Of a stretch of 64,000 nucleotides of DNA, positions 1 to 13,900 are shown piece after piece. Origin of the DNA: Gorsachius magnificus (taxonomy: Eukaryota; Chordata; Aves; Pelecaniformes; Ardeidae). The notes beneath the pieces are model-generated. The model saw nothing but the letters and a program-made list of their open reading frames with translations. It did no database searches and was not told the DNA's origin. Both the position numbers and the translations under genes were made by a program. The first letter of the stretch is position 1, and each line of letters begins with the position of its first letter. The stretch lies in contig CM067089.1 in assembly GCA_034008185.1 (NCBI GenBank), forward strand, positions 20,844,213 to 20,908,212, read 5' to 3'.

Positions 1-545
1 CTCACTCACTCGCAGGGCTTCACTCCCACCTCCTCGGCCGCAGACCCTTCCTTCCCCGGAGGCCGAGCGGGCGCCCGGGCTGGAGCAGCCGCCAGCCGGG
101 CCTGCCTGGGTGCCCCCGCTCCCCGGAGGAGGAGGAGGAGCCCCGCGCCGAGTCTCCTGCCCCTCCCCCACACCAACAAAGAGGCCCCCGCCATTACCCC
201 CGAGACGCCTCCAGCCCCCCCAGCCCCCAGCAGACGGGGAAGGTCACCGGACCGGAGCACCCCGCACTGCCGCCCGCCTCTGGGCAGGCGAAACGCCCCG
301 CCCCCCCCCCCCGGGCCCGCCGCCCGCCCCCCCCCCGCCCCGCGGCGGCGCGCCCCCACCCCAGCCGTGCCTCGCCGAGGGCCCCTGCGCCGCCACCGCG
401 GCGGGTCCCTCCCGGCCCCTCCTGGTCCCCGCGGGCCCGTGCATCCCTCCCCGGCGCCAGCATCGCCCTGGCTCCTCCGCACCCTTTCCGCCGGAGCAGC
501 TCCTTTCCTGAATTACACCCCGAGCCAGGCCTCCCTTCCTGCCGG
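1..545. promoter_or_regulatory. CpG island, probable promoter and first-exon region of a neighbouring gene
   Basis: This block is very rich in G+C and CpG, with runs of C near 299-312 and 327-336. The composition falls sharply to ordinary AT-rich DNA after about 545. Such islands normally mark vertebrate promoters and non-coding first exons. Open frames here on both strands are rich in Pro, Gly, Arg and Ala, which is what GC-rich DNA gives by chance. In human, FRMPD2 and MAPK8 lie head to head a few tens of kb apart, so a left-pointing MAPK8 promoter is the best guess. No MAPK8 coding exon is inside the window. The island could also serve as a distant bidirectional start for the plus-strand gene. 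Confidence 0.6.
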
Positions 546-3500
546 GGCTCTCATTACAAATTTGCATTTTTCAGGTCTTTGCCTTCATGCTCTCCGTCCG
601 TGCTTTGGCACCCAACCGTCACGCTCTGGCATCAGTTTTCCTGCCGCTTCTCGACATCTTTCACGGCCTTGGCAGCTCCAGGCTTCCAGCTGCACGCCTG
701 GCATGGCAGCGCTTTACCTCATTATTGGACGTCCGGAGTGCTATAACGTTTTCTTGTTCTGTGTCTGTTTTGGTAGTGGTTTTCCTTTAAATCTTCAGTG
801 CTGCTTTGTGGGATTTTGAGTTACTTATTACCGTTGCCTCTGCTTCTTGACACCTGACATCAGTACTCTCTCCTTGGTTTTTCAGCATTTTGTTTGGTAC
901 ATCATTGTCTTTTTTTTTCCCCTTGTTTTTTTTTTTTTCTTTTTTTCACAGGAATGTCCATGCTTAGAGACAAAAGGATGCCCCTCAGCGCCTTGAAGCC
1001 ATGTCAATGATGATCAAAGCAAGCCTTTGTATATTTTTACTACATAATACAAAAAAGGCCTCATGAGCAGCATTTAAAAAATATAAAGTCTACCAGTTAG
1101 GCACAGGGTGCTGTAAAAATGGACATTTCACATTTAATTCATTGTCAAACATTTGAGTGGCCTATGCCACATTTTTGAAGAAGACAAAGATTAAATTGAG
1201 TTTGTTGCCGCTAGCAGCTTTTATCCAGCTGTAATACGCATGGATTTTTACATAGTAAAGGTGGTGCTTCAGAATATTCCAGCTTTGCTCACTATCTTGG
1301 TGTTAAAACTTCACTTCCATAAAGCTGTCCATATACTACTCATATACCCATTTCAGTGAGATCTTTGTACTCCTTGCCCTTAAAATTCTCACTTAATTTA
1401 AGCAAGCCCATTTTCACTCCATATGTTAGAAGTGGTTCTTTTAACAGATCCCCACAGACAGATATATGATGCTTCCTTTATACCTATACAAAAAGCCAAA
1501 ACAAAACTATTGCTCAGACTCCATCCCCAGTCCTCTTTAGATGCCACTGGGCTCTAAGCATGTTTCTAAGGCACACGTCCCACCTCACCTCTGATCGTTT
1601 CCCTGGGACAGCCCCAGAACTGAATTAGCCAGCTTTTAGCTTTGAGGCTTTTTCTTGTTGCAGTATGTTAGATCAGAGCCAGACGTTGCATTGCCTTCCA
1701 TGTTTATGATGCCAAAGGCAAAGCTTAGCTGGCAGAAGGGACACTATGAATCCCCAAAATACACTGCAGGCAAAATGTAATCTGTGTAGGTAATACTCAC
1801 CTTCACCAGGAGATTAAACAAGCCCTGCTGATTTTGGCTGATGCAGGTCATGGCACCTTCAGGTGTTTCCATCTATTGGCAAATAGACCTCCGGTGTTAA
1901 CCTCCGTCTCAAGCTCCGGTCTCCTCTGCAGAGGAGTGGGGTGACATCGTGTTCAGCCAGTTCAGTTATTTTTAACAAGACCCAGGGTCTTACAGATCAC
2001 TGATGTTACTCCTAATCTTTTTGGGAGAGTTATTGTTCCTGATCATCCCATTTGAAGTAAGACTGCATTGAGATTTGCGAAGAAGGACAACGTTCCCGTT
2101 AAAGCATAAAATGGAGTTTTGCTTAGGATCTGGATTTGTCACATTTCTTTTTCAGGGAATAATCAAATTCTCATTAAGATTTTATAGTTTACAAAGTTGA
2201 CGCTTTTAAACATGGATGTATTTCTAAGTGACTTTTTAAAACTAGTCCTCACAACCTTGTACACCGTCAGCATCTATTGCCATCTTGCATGTAGAGCTAA
2301 TAAACAACAGAAATAATGATGTAGAAATTACACAAAAAGATCAGATTGGTATTGTTGCAAAGCATGATGAAGGAGCATTATATATTTTAATAGGGGCTCC
2401 AAAATATGTTAAGATTTTATGAAGGAAAATTGTGAAAAGAAGATAAGGATTTCATACTGTAAATTTGCTACTTACCAGTATAATGGTTTAAAAAATAAAG
2501 ATAATATGATAGATAGGCTGTAATAGTCCTGTACACTACGCAAAATTTACAAGACATTGAAATAAAACCTCTCTTAAGTAAGGACAAACATTTCTTTGTG
2601 TGTATAATGAATTTTTCAAAACCAACTCCCTATATAAGAAATGTCATTGAGCATCACTATAGTATTGTTTTCAAAACTGCTTTGCAGAAGTATTTTCTTA
2701 CAAGCATAATGGCCATACTCATATATCGCATATGTCTGGGTGGGAACAGTATTTTGGATTGTCCTGACTGATATCCAAGGCAATATAAAACTAGAGTCCT
2801 GATATCCATGAATGTAAACAGGTATTTTGCAACGGACTTCAACAAAAGCAGCATTTTTATCTGGACCTCTTAACAGATTAGAAGGATAGAGGAGAGAGCT
2901 AGAGTATGGGTGCATTACAACAGAGCATAGAGGCAAGCATACAGGAGATCCATATTTGTTCATAGCGGATCAGTAGCAGAAAGTGAAAAAAAGGTTTGCA
3001 GAATGGTATCAAGAGAGAAGACTACACAAGGGAGCGTGGCTACCTGGCAGGGGCTGAGGGCTTTGCAGCCAGGGCTCTCAGATCGTGGCCCTGCTGAGCC
3101 ACGGAACGGCATAACGTGACAGGATTTTCGGTGGCAGGCTTCGTGATAAAGGTGCATGGGGGCCCATGAGAAAGTCTGAAAGCTGGTAAGGGTCTGTGTG
3201 GTGAAATAAGGGCAATCACCAACCTCGGAACTTGAATTTTCCTTTCCAAAATAAACATGAAATTTTCTATATAAGGAGAATCTGATGAGCAGTTCTATTT
3301 AATAATAGAAACTCCAAAATTAAGTTAATGAACAATCTGGAACATGAAAATCATCCTCTGCTTACATGGAATCGTTAGTCATTCTCTTACCTCCTCAGTA
3401 TCAGTGTCCATGTAGTGTTAGTCTTGGATTTGGACTGCTGCTTTAAAATAAGCAGTTGTTGAGTATTTAATAAATATTTTGGTTTTAAAAGTGCCAGTAA

Positions 3501-6500
3501 AATCTGAATTATGTCAAAATACTGCCAGCTTTCTCACTCCCATACATTGGTATACAAGTTTGTTTATGAACATCATATTAAAATGCCTGGATTCAGCAGT
3601 CATAAAATTACATTAAAGTGTAGTTTTGTCGATTTTTAATATTTTCATTAAGTTATCAATTACCGCATTCTTGGTAGTAAACTCATCTTTAACATATTGA
3701 TGTTTATAAACTGCAAAGCAAATGGTTCAGGCTGAAATCTTTGGAGTCAAGGCAATGGATCTGAGTACCTGACCCAAATTTTGATGTACAAAAGTCAAAA
3801 TCTCAAAAATTAGAAACTATAACATAAAATGACAGGCCTAAAGATAGCTGGAGTAGTCATTTTTGCTCACAAAACATCTGTGGCAAAGAATAATGAAATT
3901 TTTTTGCACCAAAATGGATTAGCACAATACACATAGTAGCGCAATACACTTCAGCAGGGTGGGACTGTAGTGAACAGTCACAAGGTGGGGACTGCTTAAA
4001 AGACAATAGCCATTTTCCAGGTAAATATCTGGTTATGCCTACAGTCATTTTAGACCAGCTGAAAATGGAACCAAGATATTCTAGGCATGTGTTGTAACTA
4101 CAAGGTATCAACATTTAGACAAAAAAAGAACTGTGTGTACTGATTTTTTAAAAATCTTTCTAGATATGTATTTAAAAATCTTTCTTTGCAAGAATGGGCC
4201 ACCTAACCTCTCTTTTCTTAAGCAATCTTCAATAGATTGCATTGCCAAAAATTGAATTCCATGGGACTTTTCAGGCTGAGCCACCTGTGCAAACATGCAG
4301 CCACTGTGATTCTATCACTTATTTATTTTAGACATTTATGTATATCGTCATCATATTGGTACCTAGGTACCTTGCAGCAGTGAAAGCTGCCTTCTGGAAA
4401 ATAACCAAATTCACCAACACTCACCTCACTAATTATTCCATCAAGAAGGGATCAACAGCAGTTGTGGCTACTCCAGGGGCCCAATTTTTCCTTACTAAGG
4501 CCTGATAAGTCATAGCCAGGATCAACATCCATGTCCTCTTATGAGAACAGGTTGATAAATACTGTTTGCTAGGTGAGATACATGTGGAACGAAAACCCAG
4601 ACTTTGAAATTTTTTAGAAAATTCCAGAAGTAATACAAATGTTTATGTGAAATAAACAAGGCAGCTTGGAAATGATCTCTTTTCTTAAACATCTTTTTTA
4701 CCATAAGTTGTGGCACAGAAGCTGCATTTCACATGAGAAAGTGAAATGGAAATTTGCTAGAAACTGATTACAACCACAACCCAAATGAATTGACATTTTG
4801 TAGCCTAAAAAAGTGTACAAAGAAAAATGACCCAAGAATCACAGGTTCTAACCATTGATAAATACAGATGATGTTAAAATGTTTCATTTTAATAACAAAA
4901 CAGATAAAAAGAACCTAATAAAAGAAACATTGTCACAGGTAGATTTTTCATTTAGGTGTGTCTTGAGAAGCAGTATGAAACCAATGTCAAGTACCTAGCT
5001 GGAGGGACCTGCAGTCCCTCTTTGAATGGAACTAGAAACAGTCAGTAGTTGCCAAATGTTGCTTTACACTTGAATTCTGACTATTAGCAAATAATCATGA
5101 ACTGGGGTAAATTTTTTCAGCAGTAGTAACCAGAAGGAATTGAGCACTTGCTGGCTTAAGCAAGCGTAAGGGAAGGTAAGCAGCCACCGCGGGGCACCAT
5201 GCGACAGGTTATAAATGTGGGCATGACCGGAGGGCAACGCTCGTGGCTTAGGGATGCTGAAGCTCAGTACGAATGGCGTTTCTGTATGTCTAGTCAAGAA
5301 ACTGTGTTCTCTGAAATGTCATTAATACTATTAACCCCTTCTTTGCTGAGCCTGCAAAGTTCTTTCTGAGCTGCCATAATTCCATGCACAGCCAATTTAC
5401 ATTAATAGGCATACAGAGTAAATAGGCAGCAAAGTGTGCACAATCATTAGACATACTCAGCCAACTGGAAATTGTGGAGAATAGCATAGTTCTAACTATT
5501 AGAAAACAGTGTTTATGGTATCCCATGCCTTATTTTTATACACTGATATTAACACAGCATGGGGTGTTCTTTATTTATACTACTACTCAATTGAAATTTT
5601 GCATGGGCAAACTTAGAAGTTCTTGGGATTTGGCATTATCTGAGGACAACATTAGGCAGTGGGTTCACTGGGCTGGATTGTGGCAATATATTCTCCCTCA
5701 GTCACAACCAAGTTGTTGTGGTTTGATTACTGGGGAAAGACTGATTGTAGATGTGTGTACCTTTTCAGCTGTGGGTTTTAGTTCAGCAATCTGCCAACCA
5801 TACTTCTAATTTATATCTGTACCCCACTCCTGTCTTTCTAAATGACATACTGACATGCCTGATCTCCCTTCCTGCAGCCTTATCAATGAAGACTTTGTAT
5901 TTGGCTTTCTAAGAATAATTCCAGAGCAAAAGGCATTCCCAGGGTTCAGAAAAAGGCCATGGGGACTTTTCTATCAGCTGTTTCTCCCTTGTCATTATGA
6001 GGTGACCATAGTTGGAAAAGCCCCTGTACCATCCTCTGTCCATGGTTTCTGCTCCATGGGACCAGTCAAAGTTGACCAAAATTTAGTGACCTTACCCTGA
6101 ACACCACCACTGGAGACTCTGGTGCTGAACTCAGGGCATACTGAAGGCAAACTTCCAGTTACATTCTGTCCAACTAGCATACAATGTTCTTCAGCCCTGA
6201 ACTTCCTCAATGCATCTTTCTGTTTAAAAAAAAAAAAAAAAAAGACTTATCAGGAGTGCACCAATTCTTGTCAGTTTTTTAATTACAACTCCTAAATGCT
6301 AACACCTCTCCCATGTTAGATAACGTGTCATACATTATCTTGAAATGAGCTAGAAAATGACTGCATTTCAAATGAAATTAGTCAACACCAATTATCTGAC
6401 GTCCTGTCTAAATGCTAGTTGAATCTAGCATTCCATATAATGATCCCAATACACAACCTAGTAACTTCTGAATGTAGTTTTGAAGAACAACTAAATGTGG

Positions 6501-9500
6501 GGACTGTGAGCTAAATGGCAGGTAGAGGGATATAGACAACTTAGTTTTATGTCTTTTGACTTGGTATTTTATTATGCACTGACCAGAGTATTTTGAAGGT
6601 AATTAGTAGTGTGTGTTATGCCTATAGTGCACAATACCGTGACTTAGCAGTACATGAACTACACTGGGCAGAATAAGGAGGAGAAATGCAATAGCACATG
6701 ATTCCCCTTGGGTGAAACTGTACCTCTCTGTGCTAGTTTGGTGCCCGCACACATCTCTGCATTGTGGAATACTACCCCGTGACCACTTATGTACACTCAT
6801 TTTAGGATTTTGAAATTAAGATACGTTTTGATCACTTCAGATATTGTAGAGAAAAATTATTTTCACTCTGTAAGTGTTAATCTGATATACACAAGTACAT
6901 CTGAATGTACGCAGGTTTCACTGTGGTGGCCAAGAGCAACCCAAATATAAAATCTCTTTTCCAAGGGAGAAAAGATTTTATTTTTTTTCCCTTATAGCCA
7001 GCATTCATGTCATTGCTGGATAAAATGGCTACTTTCAGTGAAACTATACATGGAGTGTACACATGGAGTTCCATCACCATATACCAGAAACCTTTACATA
7101 ATTTTCATTCTTTCTTTCCTCAGATTAATGGCCCAAACTTACAGTTATTTAGAATAACTCCATTATAGTTCAGATATGTTTGTTCAGCTATTAATTTGAA
7201 GTTAATTTATTTACACAGATCCTTTCTTTGCATCTTGCTTACGTATTGGCTGCTTCTCTTTTTCTTCAGAACTGAGATCAGGGCTATACAAATCAGACCT
7301 GATTCCCATGAAGATACTGCTGTGAAATACCCCTGACAGCAAAGACCAGAACAAGAGCATAGACTCACATCCCTATATTACTTGGATAAGCTAAATATAG
7401 ATGACTGGACCAATTCCAATCTGCTTAGAAACCATTAGGGAAATAAAACTTTAATTTGTATGTATACTGGGCATAGGGATGATGCATGGAAGTTCGCTAC
7501 CAGAAGTTACTAGGCCCTATTGTATGACTTGAGCAGACTTAAAAAGGGAGATTCCCTGATTTTTCTGAACGCTCAGGTGATCTCCATTTAGCTCTGACAG
7601 CTCAAGCAGTTCACTCTGAACTAAAAATATTTAAAACTTAACAGAAGCACTGTGAGTCCTCTCTGTCTAACAGAAACCCCACACCTAACCTGTGGTTGTA
7701 GTTTTGACAGCCTTCTTGTACCACCATCAGCTGAGAAGTAAATAATAATCCTCACCTTTATGTAAACTTTAAGAGCTTCCCACACTTCAGCTTCTGTGGG
7801 ATGAAAAGGCATTAATGTCAGAGAATAATTGGATTCCAATCCTTGCCAGGTCTCAGAAAGCTGGACGGAACATAAGGGAGATCCTAAGCCTCCATCCAGC
7901 AGTTCCTTCACTGGGATAAACAGTCTTTCATCTTGTTAACCTTCTTTCATAGTGATCTAGTTACATAAACTTTGCCACAATTACATACATGTCATCTGTA
8001 CACTGTAAGGATTCAAAAGGTGAATATAATGAATGCAACTGAAGCTCTCATACTGTCTGTTTTGAGTTTCTGAGTCTGAAATATTACTTTGGCTCAGACT
8101 GATAAGATGTGAGTAATTTTCTAAAATGACTGTTTTTAATGACTATTTAGAATAGAGGAGGAACCATGGGTGAGAATTTGATTTCAAAATCTGGAACCAT
8201 TGCTCACACCGACGGAATTACCACCGGTTTGCATTGGGCCCATGTTTTCCTGAGAAGAATCATGGAGTCTTTTCTTAAACCAATAGAGCATAAAGTATCT
8301 AGGAACTTTGATTAGTTAATCAAATCAACATTTCTACCTGATTTAATGGGAGCGTATTCTCACAACACATTATTTTAGCAAAATGCTTCAATAAGCCACA
8401 TGCCCTATTAACTCCATGAACAGCATTATACACACATCTACTTAAATCAAACCTGGTAGCTACAAATGCACCACTATAAATAACATCCTGTCTCCTCCCC
8501 ACTCATTACCTGGGGAAGGAACAGCCACCAACTGTCATGTTGCTTTTCTCCTGCTAGTATGACTGTACTGGACAATCAGGCTGAATACATCCCGAGGTAC
8601 ATCAATGCTCTGAGTTTCTTTCTCCCATTAACAGCCTTTTGCTGATCTGTTGGTATTTGGATGCATGAATCCAAAAAACGGAGAGCAGTGTCAGTCCCAG
8701 TGATCACAGGAGAAGGGTCAACAGATAGTTTTTATTGCACAGTTGGTAAGACTTATCAGTAAATGTTGGTTTGCAGATTCAAAAATGTTCTGCTTGACAC
8801 ATCACAGATGTGAGATTTTTCTACCTAGTTTTATTCCTGCCTGCATTCCTGGCAGACTGCCCTTCTGGTTTTATGACTTCTGGACCAAGACCAAATTTAG
8901 AAAAAAATAGATTTATTTTGCTGCTATAAAGAAAAGGGACCAGAGAAAGGATACAAAAACATGGGTGATGTGCCCACTGTGAGAATTCGGCAAAATGGAT
9001 GTTTTCAGTGACATTTTGGATAAGGCAATATTGCATTTGTCAGTGTCAGAAGAGAGGGATTTGCAGCAACTGAGATGATGAAAGCCTGAATACATTTTGT
9101 TTAAAAATAGATAAAGAAGAATATAGCTTATAAATTTTATTCAAAAGCACATGTCAAGATCCAGATACAGTGGAAGGGCTGACCTAAGAAGACCAAACTG
9201 AAGGTGAAGCCCAGGGTGTGGGCTAGGGATAACAGTGGCATCATTCTCAGTGACTAAGAAAGGAAAAAGGAGTGAGAAATATGGAAATAAGAGGGCTTTT
9301 TTTTGGCTATGTTGCACTTAAATAATTGGTCGCATGAAGTTAGGCAAAGAGGGACAATCCAAGGTTTTCATTGGGACATGAAGAGAGAAATCTACAGTGG
9401 TGACATCTGTGAGGCAGTGGCATAAAGATTGTTGAAATTGCATTTGCAAATCACATTGCTCAGGGACAAATTATAGGGAGAAAGAGAAAACAACTGCAGC

Positions 9501-10390
9501 TTTGCCAAATGCTTGTACAAAGCTGGAGGGAGAAAGTGAAGGATGCTCCAACTACTCCCCAGAAGAGCACTTATGGAGGACAAGGATGAGGAGTGGAGAC
9601 AGTCTTACTGTCCGAGGACAGAAGAAAGAACGTGGCTGAGTGTCAGCTGATATATCAAACAGTGTGAGGATCTAGAGGAATCATGATTTCAGCTTCTGAT
9701 GGTAAAATAATCTTGACTTGTGCCTACCATAGACATGGACAGCAAGAGAGATGGTTGCCTGATATGAATATTTTCTTCTAGCTTTTGGCCTTTTGTATGA
9801 TACCATATTTTCTGTTGTGTCATCCAATTTTTGAAGGTCAAATTTAAAATAAAAAGCTGTCTGCTCTATCTGAGCACTAACATCATAAAAGGGGGTATTT
9901 GCCATTGTGATACATAACATACATTTTTATAATGTCTTCTGGGTTTGGTTTTTTTTTTAACACTTGGAAGTAAATGAATGAATTCAGGTTTTTCAGAAGC
10001 AGAGGGACTTTTATTTAGCTCAAACCAGAAGAAAGCTGTTTTGAAGATGGAAAGAATAAAACAGAATGCCAAGAGAAACAGAGCTGGGAAGAATGGATGA
10101 GCAATTAATGTGAAGAGCTTATTGAATAAATCAAATAGAACTTTCTTTTGTTTTGCTAAGTTTTTTTATTTTCTTCACTTTCTCATGCCCAGCTCACAGT
10201 TGCCCTGCAGCATCCCACAAGCTCCCTTTGCCCTGCTCTGAGCACAGCTGCACCCTGCAATAATTAACCAGAATTTTTCAGATTGAGCAATATTAAAAAA
10301 AAAATCAAATCCCCATCTTTCAGTTGTTTGGGTTTTTTTTCCTGCCAGACAGACCCATCAAAATCTTATCTGCATTGTTTATTGAGTCTG
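546..10390. other. intergenic or long first-intron DNA, no gene seen
   Basis: AT-rich sequence with frequent stops in all frames. The short open frames do not show domains, consistent splice sites or codon bias. A poly-A run lies at 6226-6243. A long pyrimidine tract ending in CAG at 908-951 resembles a splice acceptor and could start a plus-strand 5' UTR exon, but nothing confirms it. Confidence 0.6.
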
Positions 10391-10394
10391 AAGG

Positions 10395-10620
10395 ATTTTG
10401 CTGCTCATAAAAGACACACTCACCCCCTTAGCCCATCAGTCTCTGCCTTGGCACACTGCTTCTCGCTGGATTGGCAGGGGGCTGAAAGTGACATCAGCCT
10501 CCAGGGCTTTACATCTAATGCTCCCGTGTGCGTCAGGTAATCCAATTGAGTTCTTATATGGCGACGGCCCCAGAGATTTATATTGAGCCACTTCCTAAAC
10601 ACTGACTCTTATTACCTGGT
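10395..10620. other. candidate conserved non-coding element
   Basis: This stretch is less AT-rich than its flanks, holds several CpGs, and contains homeobox-like (TAATCCAATTGAG) and CArG-like (near TTATATGGCG) words. It sits between simple-sequence tracts. It has no convincing coding frame. The impression of conservation comes from texture only and is not measured. Confidence 0.25.
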
Positions 10621-10631
10621 GGGTGAACTAC

Positions 10632-10634
10632 AAA

Positions 10635-10668
<34 letters not shown>

Positions 10669-10676
10669 GAAGGAGT
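10632..10676. repeat. poly-A / A-rich simple repeat
   Basis: A run of 23 A followed by an A-rich, G-interrupted tail. The open frame crossing it is low complexity (Lys-rich) and is not a gene. Confidence 0.9.
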
Positions 10677-10831
10677 GTAATCAGCCTCAGCAGACATGAC
10701 GTTGCCCTCAACTTCAAACCAGGAGCTGCTAGGCTTGGCTTGCAAGCAAGAGAAGGAACCTTACTGTTTACTTGCTTAGCCACTTGTCAGACCACACAGT
10801 GCTTAGTTACGAGATATAAACAAAGCAGTTG

Positions 10832-10899
10832 CAAGAGAGAAAGGAACAGAGAGAAAGACAGAGAGAAGAAAGAAGGAAAGAAAGAAAGAGAAAGAGAGC
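10832..10899. repeat. GA-rich simple repeat (GAAA/GAGA)
   Basis: A purine-only or nearly purine-only tract made of GAGA and GAAA units, about 68 bp. The Arg/Lys/Glu-rich frame through it is an artefact of composition. Confidence 0.85.
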
Positions 10900-10905
10900 A
10901 AACCC

Positions 10906-13900
10906 AAGAAACAGAAGTCCAAGCAAGTCCTGAATATATTTCATGTGACATTTACAACTATGATGATCTAAACAATCAGTATTGGGCAAAAATATAGAAG
11001 ATTTCAGACTATTCTGGATGCAGCATCTGTCCAACTTGTACAGGTAGGTTCTTACGTATTTCTCTTAATCTCATTATCAATTAAATAAGTATTAAAGCAT
11101 TCATCTTCTTGGCTTTGTACAGCAGTATCTCATATTTACCCTGCCTTTTTTTACATTAAGCTAATTTCATTTCTCTCAAGTCATTAGCTAACTCTGATTA
11201 GAAGGCTGCTTGCTTGTATGAAAAATGATAGTATAGAGTTGGCCAGACTGTAGTTCAGAATGTCAGTGCTCAGTCCCTCCTGCCTTCCTCTGGAGTTAGA
11301 AACATTCACCTATGACAGAATTTCACTGATAACAATTCAGAGTACCTCAGCCTACTTTTATTTTCTATTGAAAGCAAAGGAATAGAAGGCACTGAATTAT
11401 TACTGCTCTTATGGCAGGGATAAGTCTTCATTTGTATGTTCACATGATTCTGGAAAACATGTTTAAGTATGTTATTTATTTACAGATTTATACCAAGAAG
11501 TATTGTTTAGGAAACAGCACTGAACTCCAAACACCAGAAAGACATGTGTCTAGTGATTACAGCCTGGGACTAAAGACTCTCAATTAATAAACTGGTTTCC
11601 TAATTTCATCTCTTCTGCTCTCTAATGTGTTTTTAGGCAAGTCCCTGCACTACAGTTTGTAGCTGCTAAAATAAAAGTAGCCTTATTTTATGGAAGTTTT
11701 GGCATATACTTTGTAAACACTACTGATTTAGGAATTTTTAGATAGAAATTCCAGAGGAATACAATAATGGTAACTCACTATTTACATCTGAAGTGGATCA
11801 CTAACGAGAACAAACTGTATCATCCTCAGTGATGTGGTGAAAGAAGGCACTGAGACTTTCTCAGGTGATAGAGCCAGTCAGCATCAGAATCAAGGTCAGG
11901 AGCTTTGGATATCTCTCTATTGCAAACAAAGGTATAACTGTGACACTTCCAGCACTCAAAAACTAGCTTCAGAGTACCTGTTTAACTTATCAACAATAGG
12001 CAAACCACAGCAGTATTGAGTACAGTAGGATTAGGTGCTTGAGAAGCTATGGAGAGACTTTGGGAAGCCTGGGCAGTATAGGCTAAAATCTTAGCTCTTC
12101 ATCTTTAATTTGGGACTTCATTTTTCTTTGGCACCTGAAGAAGCTAGAGTAAAGCCTGCTCAGGTTCTTTTACATGTGTTGTAGTGCTACCTTTCAACCT
12201 TAACATCAGCACATCATTTGACTCTTTATTCCCAGTTCCTATGTCTGGAATGAGACTGCCTCATTGCAGAGAATTATATAATGCCGAAAAAAGGACATAA
12301 GCCGATAAACATAAAAGAGAAAAAAAATACTACTATGGTGCTTGATTTCTACTGTCCTACTGTTTCTGGCACTGCAGCAGTAGACAACATGTCTTTGAAG
12401 CTTCATCTTCGAAGCACTAGAATGTAGATGATGTATTAGATGTATTAGATTCAGTTCTAGGCCACCAGTCCGTTATGCTTTCTTGTGGAATGAGCTTTTA
12501 ACGAAACATGCATAAAAAAAAAAAAAAGAAAAGAATGTCAGTAGCTCTGTATCATAGATATTCTATGAGGTCCTTGGGGTTTGACGTCAGCCAGAGTGGA
12601 GGTGATAGGGTATATAAGCTTAGCAAGAACAAACATAGCACTGCTTTCTTTGAATGCAGTTATCCAGTGAGACATTTTTATACATTTCTACTGAAAGAAT
12701 GTCTATTTGCAAACTGACTGCAGACAGCGTAATATTCTCCTCTGAAATTTACAGGTAAGTTCCCTTTGAAGTAAAGAGGAAATTGGAATTTGGCCCTGTG
12801 AGTCTGATTCTGTGGGATGCTGAGTTCTTCTACATTTCCTTTTGTCGTCAATAACATTTTGTGTCTTTGAGAAACTACGTCCATAGATCATGTAATAAAG
12901 CCACATCTTTTAACCCCCTTACCACTCAGCTCATGAAATGCACTACAGAGAGGCACATAACTACACGGTTCAGGAATCAGATTTCACCTCTCGCCTTCAA
13001 AGATTAGACTTAAAGAAGTTTATGATTTCCTAGCAATGAAATTTGGCTCTCTTCAGCAATGAACTTTTATCCCCCTGAGCGCTGAATACTTTGCAACAGT
13101 CTAGTTAATTCTCCTATTGATTAAAGTGCATGTTCCTAGAAAGGAAATAAAATAAAGAAATTTATACTGGAGGGTGAAAAAATACCATATAATGAAGGCT
13201 GTATCATTCCAGCTTAATTTCTGTGGCATAATCCTTCCAAGGAAAAGTGATGCTTTAGCAACAAGGCAACTGCCTTATTGACTTTTCAGTGTTTACAGAT
13301 TTGGGTCTGCCTGTCTACTTTACTTGCACAGAATTTTTTAACATAATTTTAAGTGTTTATTCAAATTATAAACCCATAAATTTCTACCCCATATTTCAGA
13401 GAGTTGAATTTCATACTTAATGAGATTCATCTCTGATATGAGGAATACAGTGTATTCTCTACAAAATTATAATAGCAAGTATACAATGAGGCAGAGTGTA
13501 AAATTTGTATATGGGTTTATGTGAATAAATCAGGTTATTATTTAAATTAATTTAAAACTACATCTTTCAAAAAAAATGTGCTCTTTTCAGTCTCTTCCAG
13601 CTTTTCCTGTAGCTAAAAATTTTTGGCATTTTATGGACAAGCAGCATAGAAATATAGTAGGTTGTACTTGAGCAAAGTAACTCATAATTATCCAGCTTTT
13701 TATCAGTTATTATGCTTACATTTCCAGGTAAAAAAACTGTTGTCATGAATAATAGCATGTATCAAGAACTGACTTTAAATATATTAAAGGGTTACTGTAT
13801 TTGCCCTAAGATGTATTACATACACAAGAAGCTCAGAGTTTAATTTAGGCATTTAAAAATGTCTGAAGTACACAGTGAGGGTATCTAATCTCCCCAGATT

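Noticed and set aside
6..511. Long open frames on both strands in the CpG island
   Set aside because: Pro/Gly/Arg/Ala-rich on every frame, as GC-rich DNA gives by chance; no domain or splice support.
10623..10997. 124-codon plus-strand frame
   Set aside because: Runs through a poly-A and a GA-rich simple repeat; the product is low-complexity Lys/Arg/Glu.
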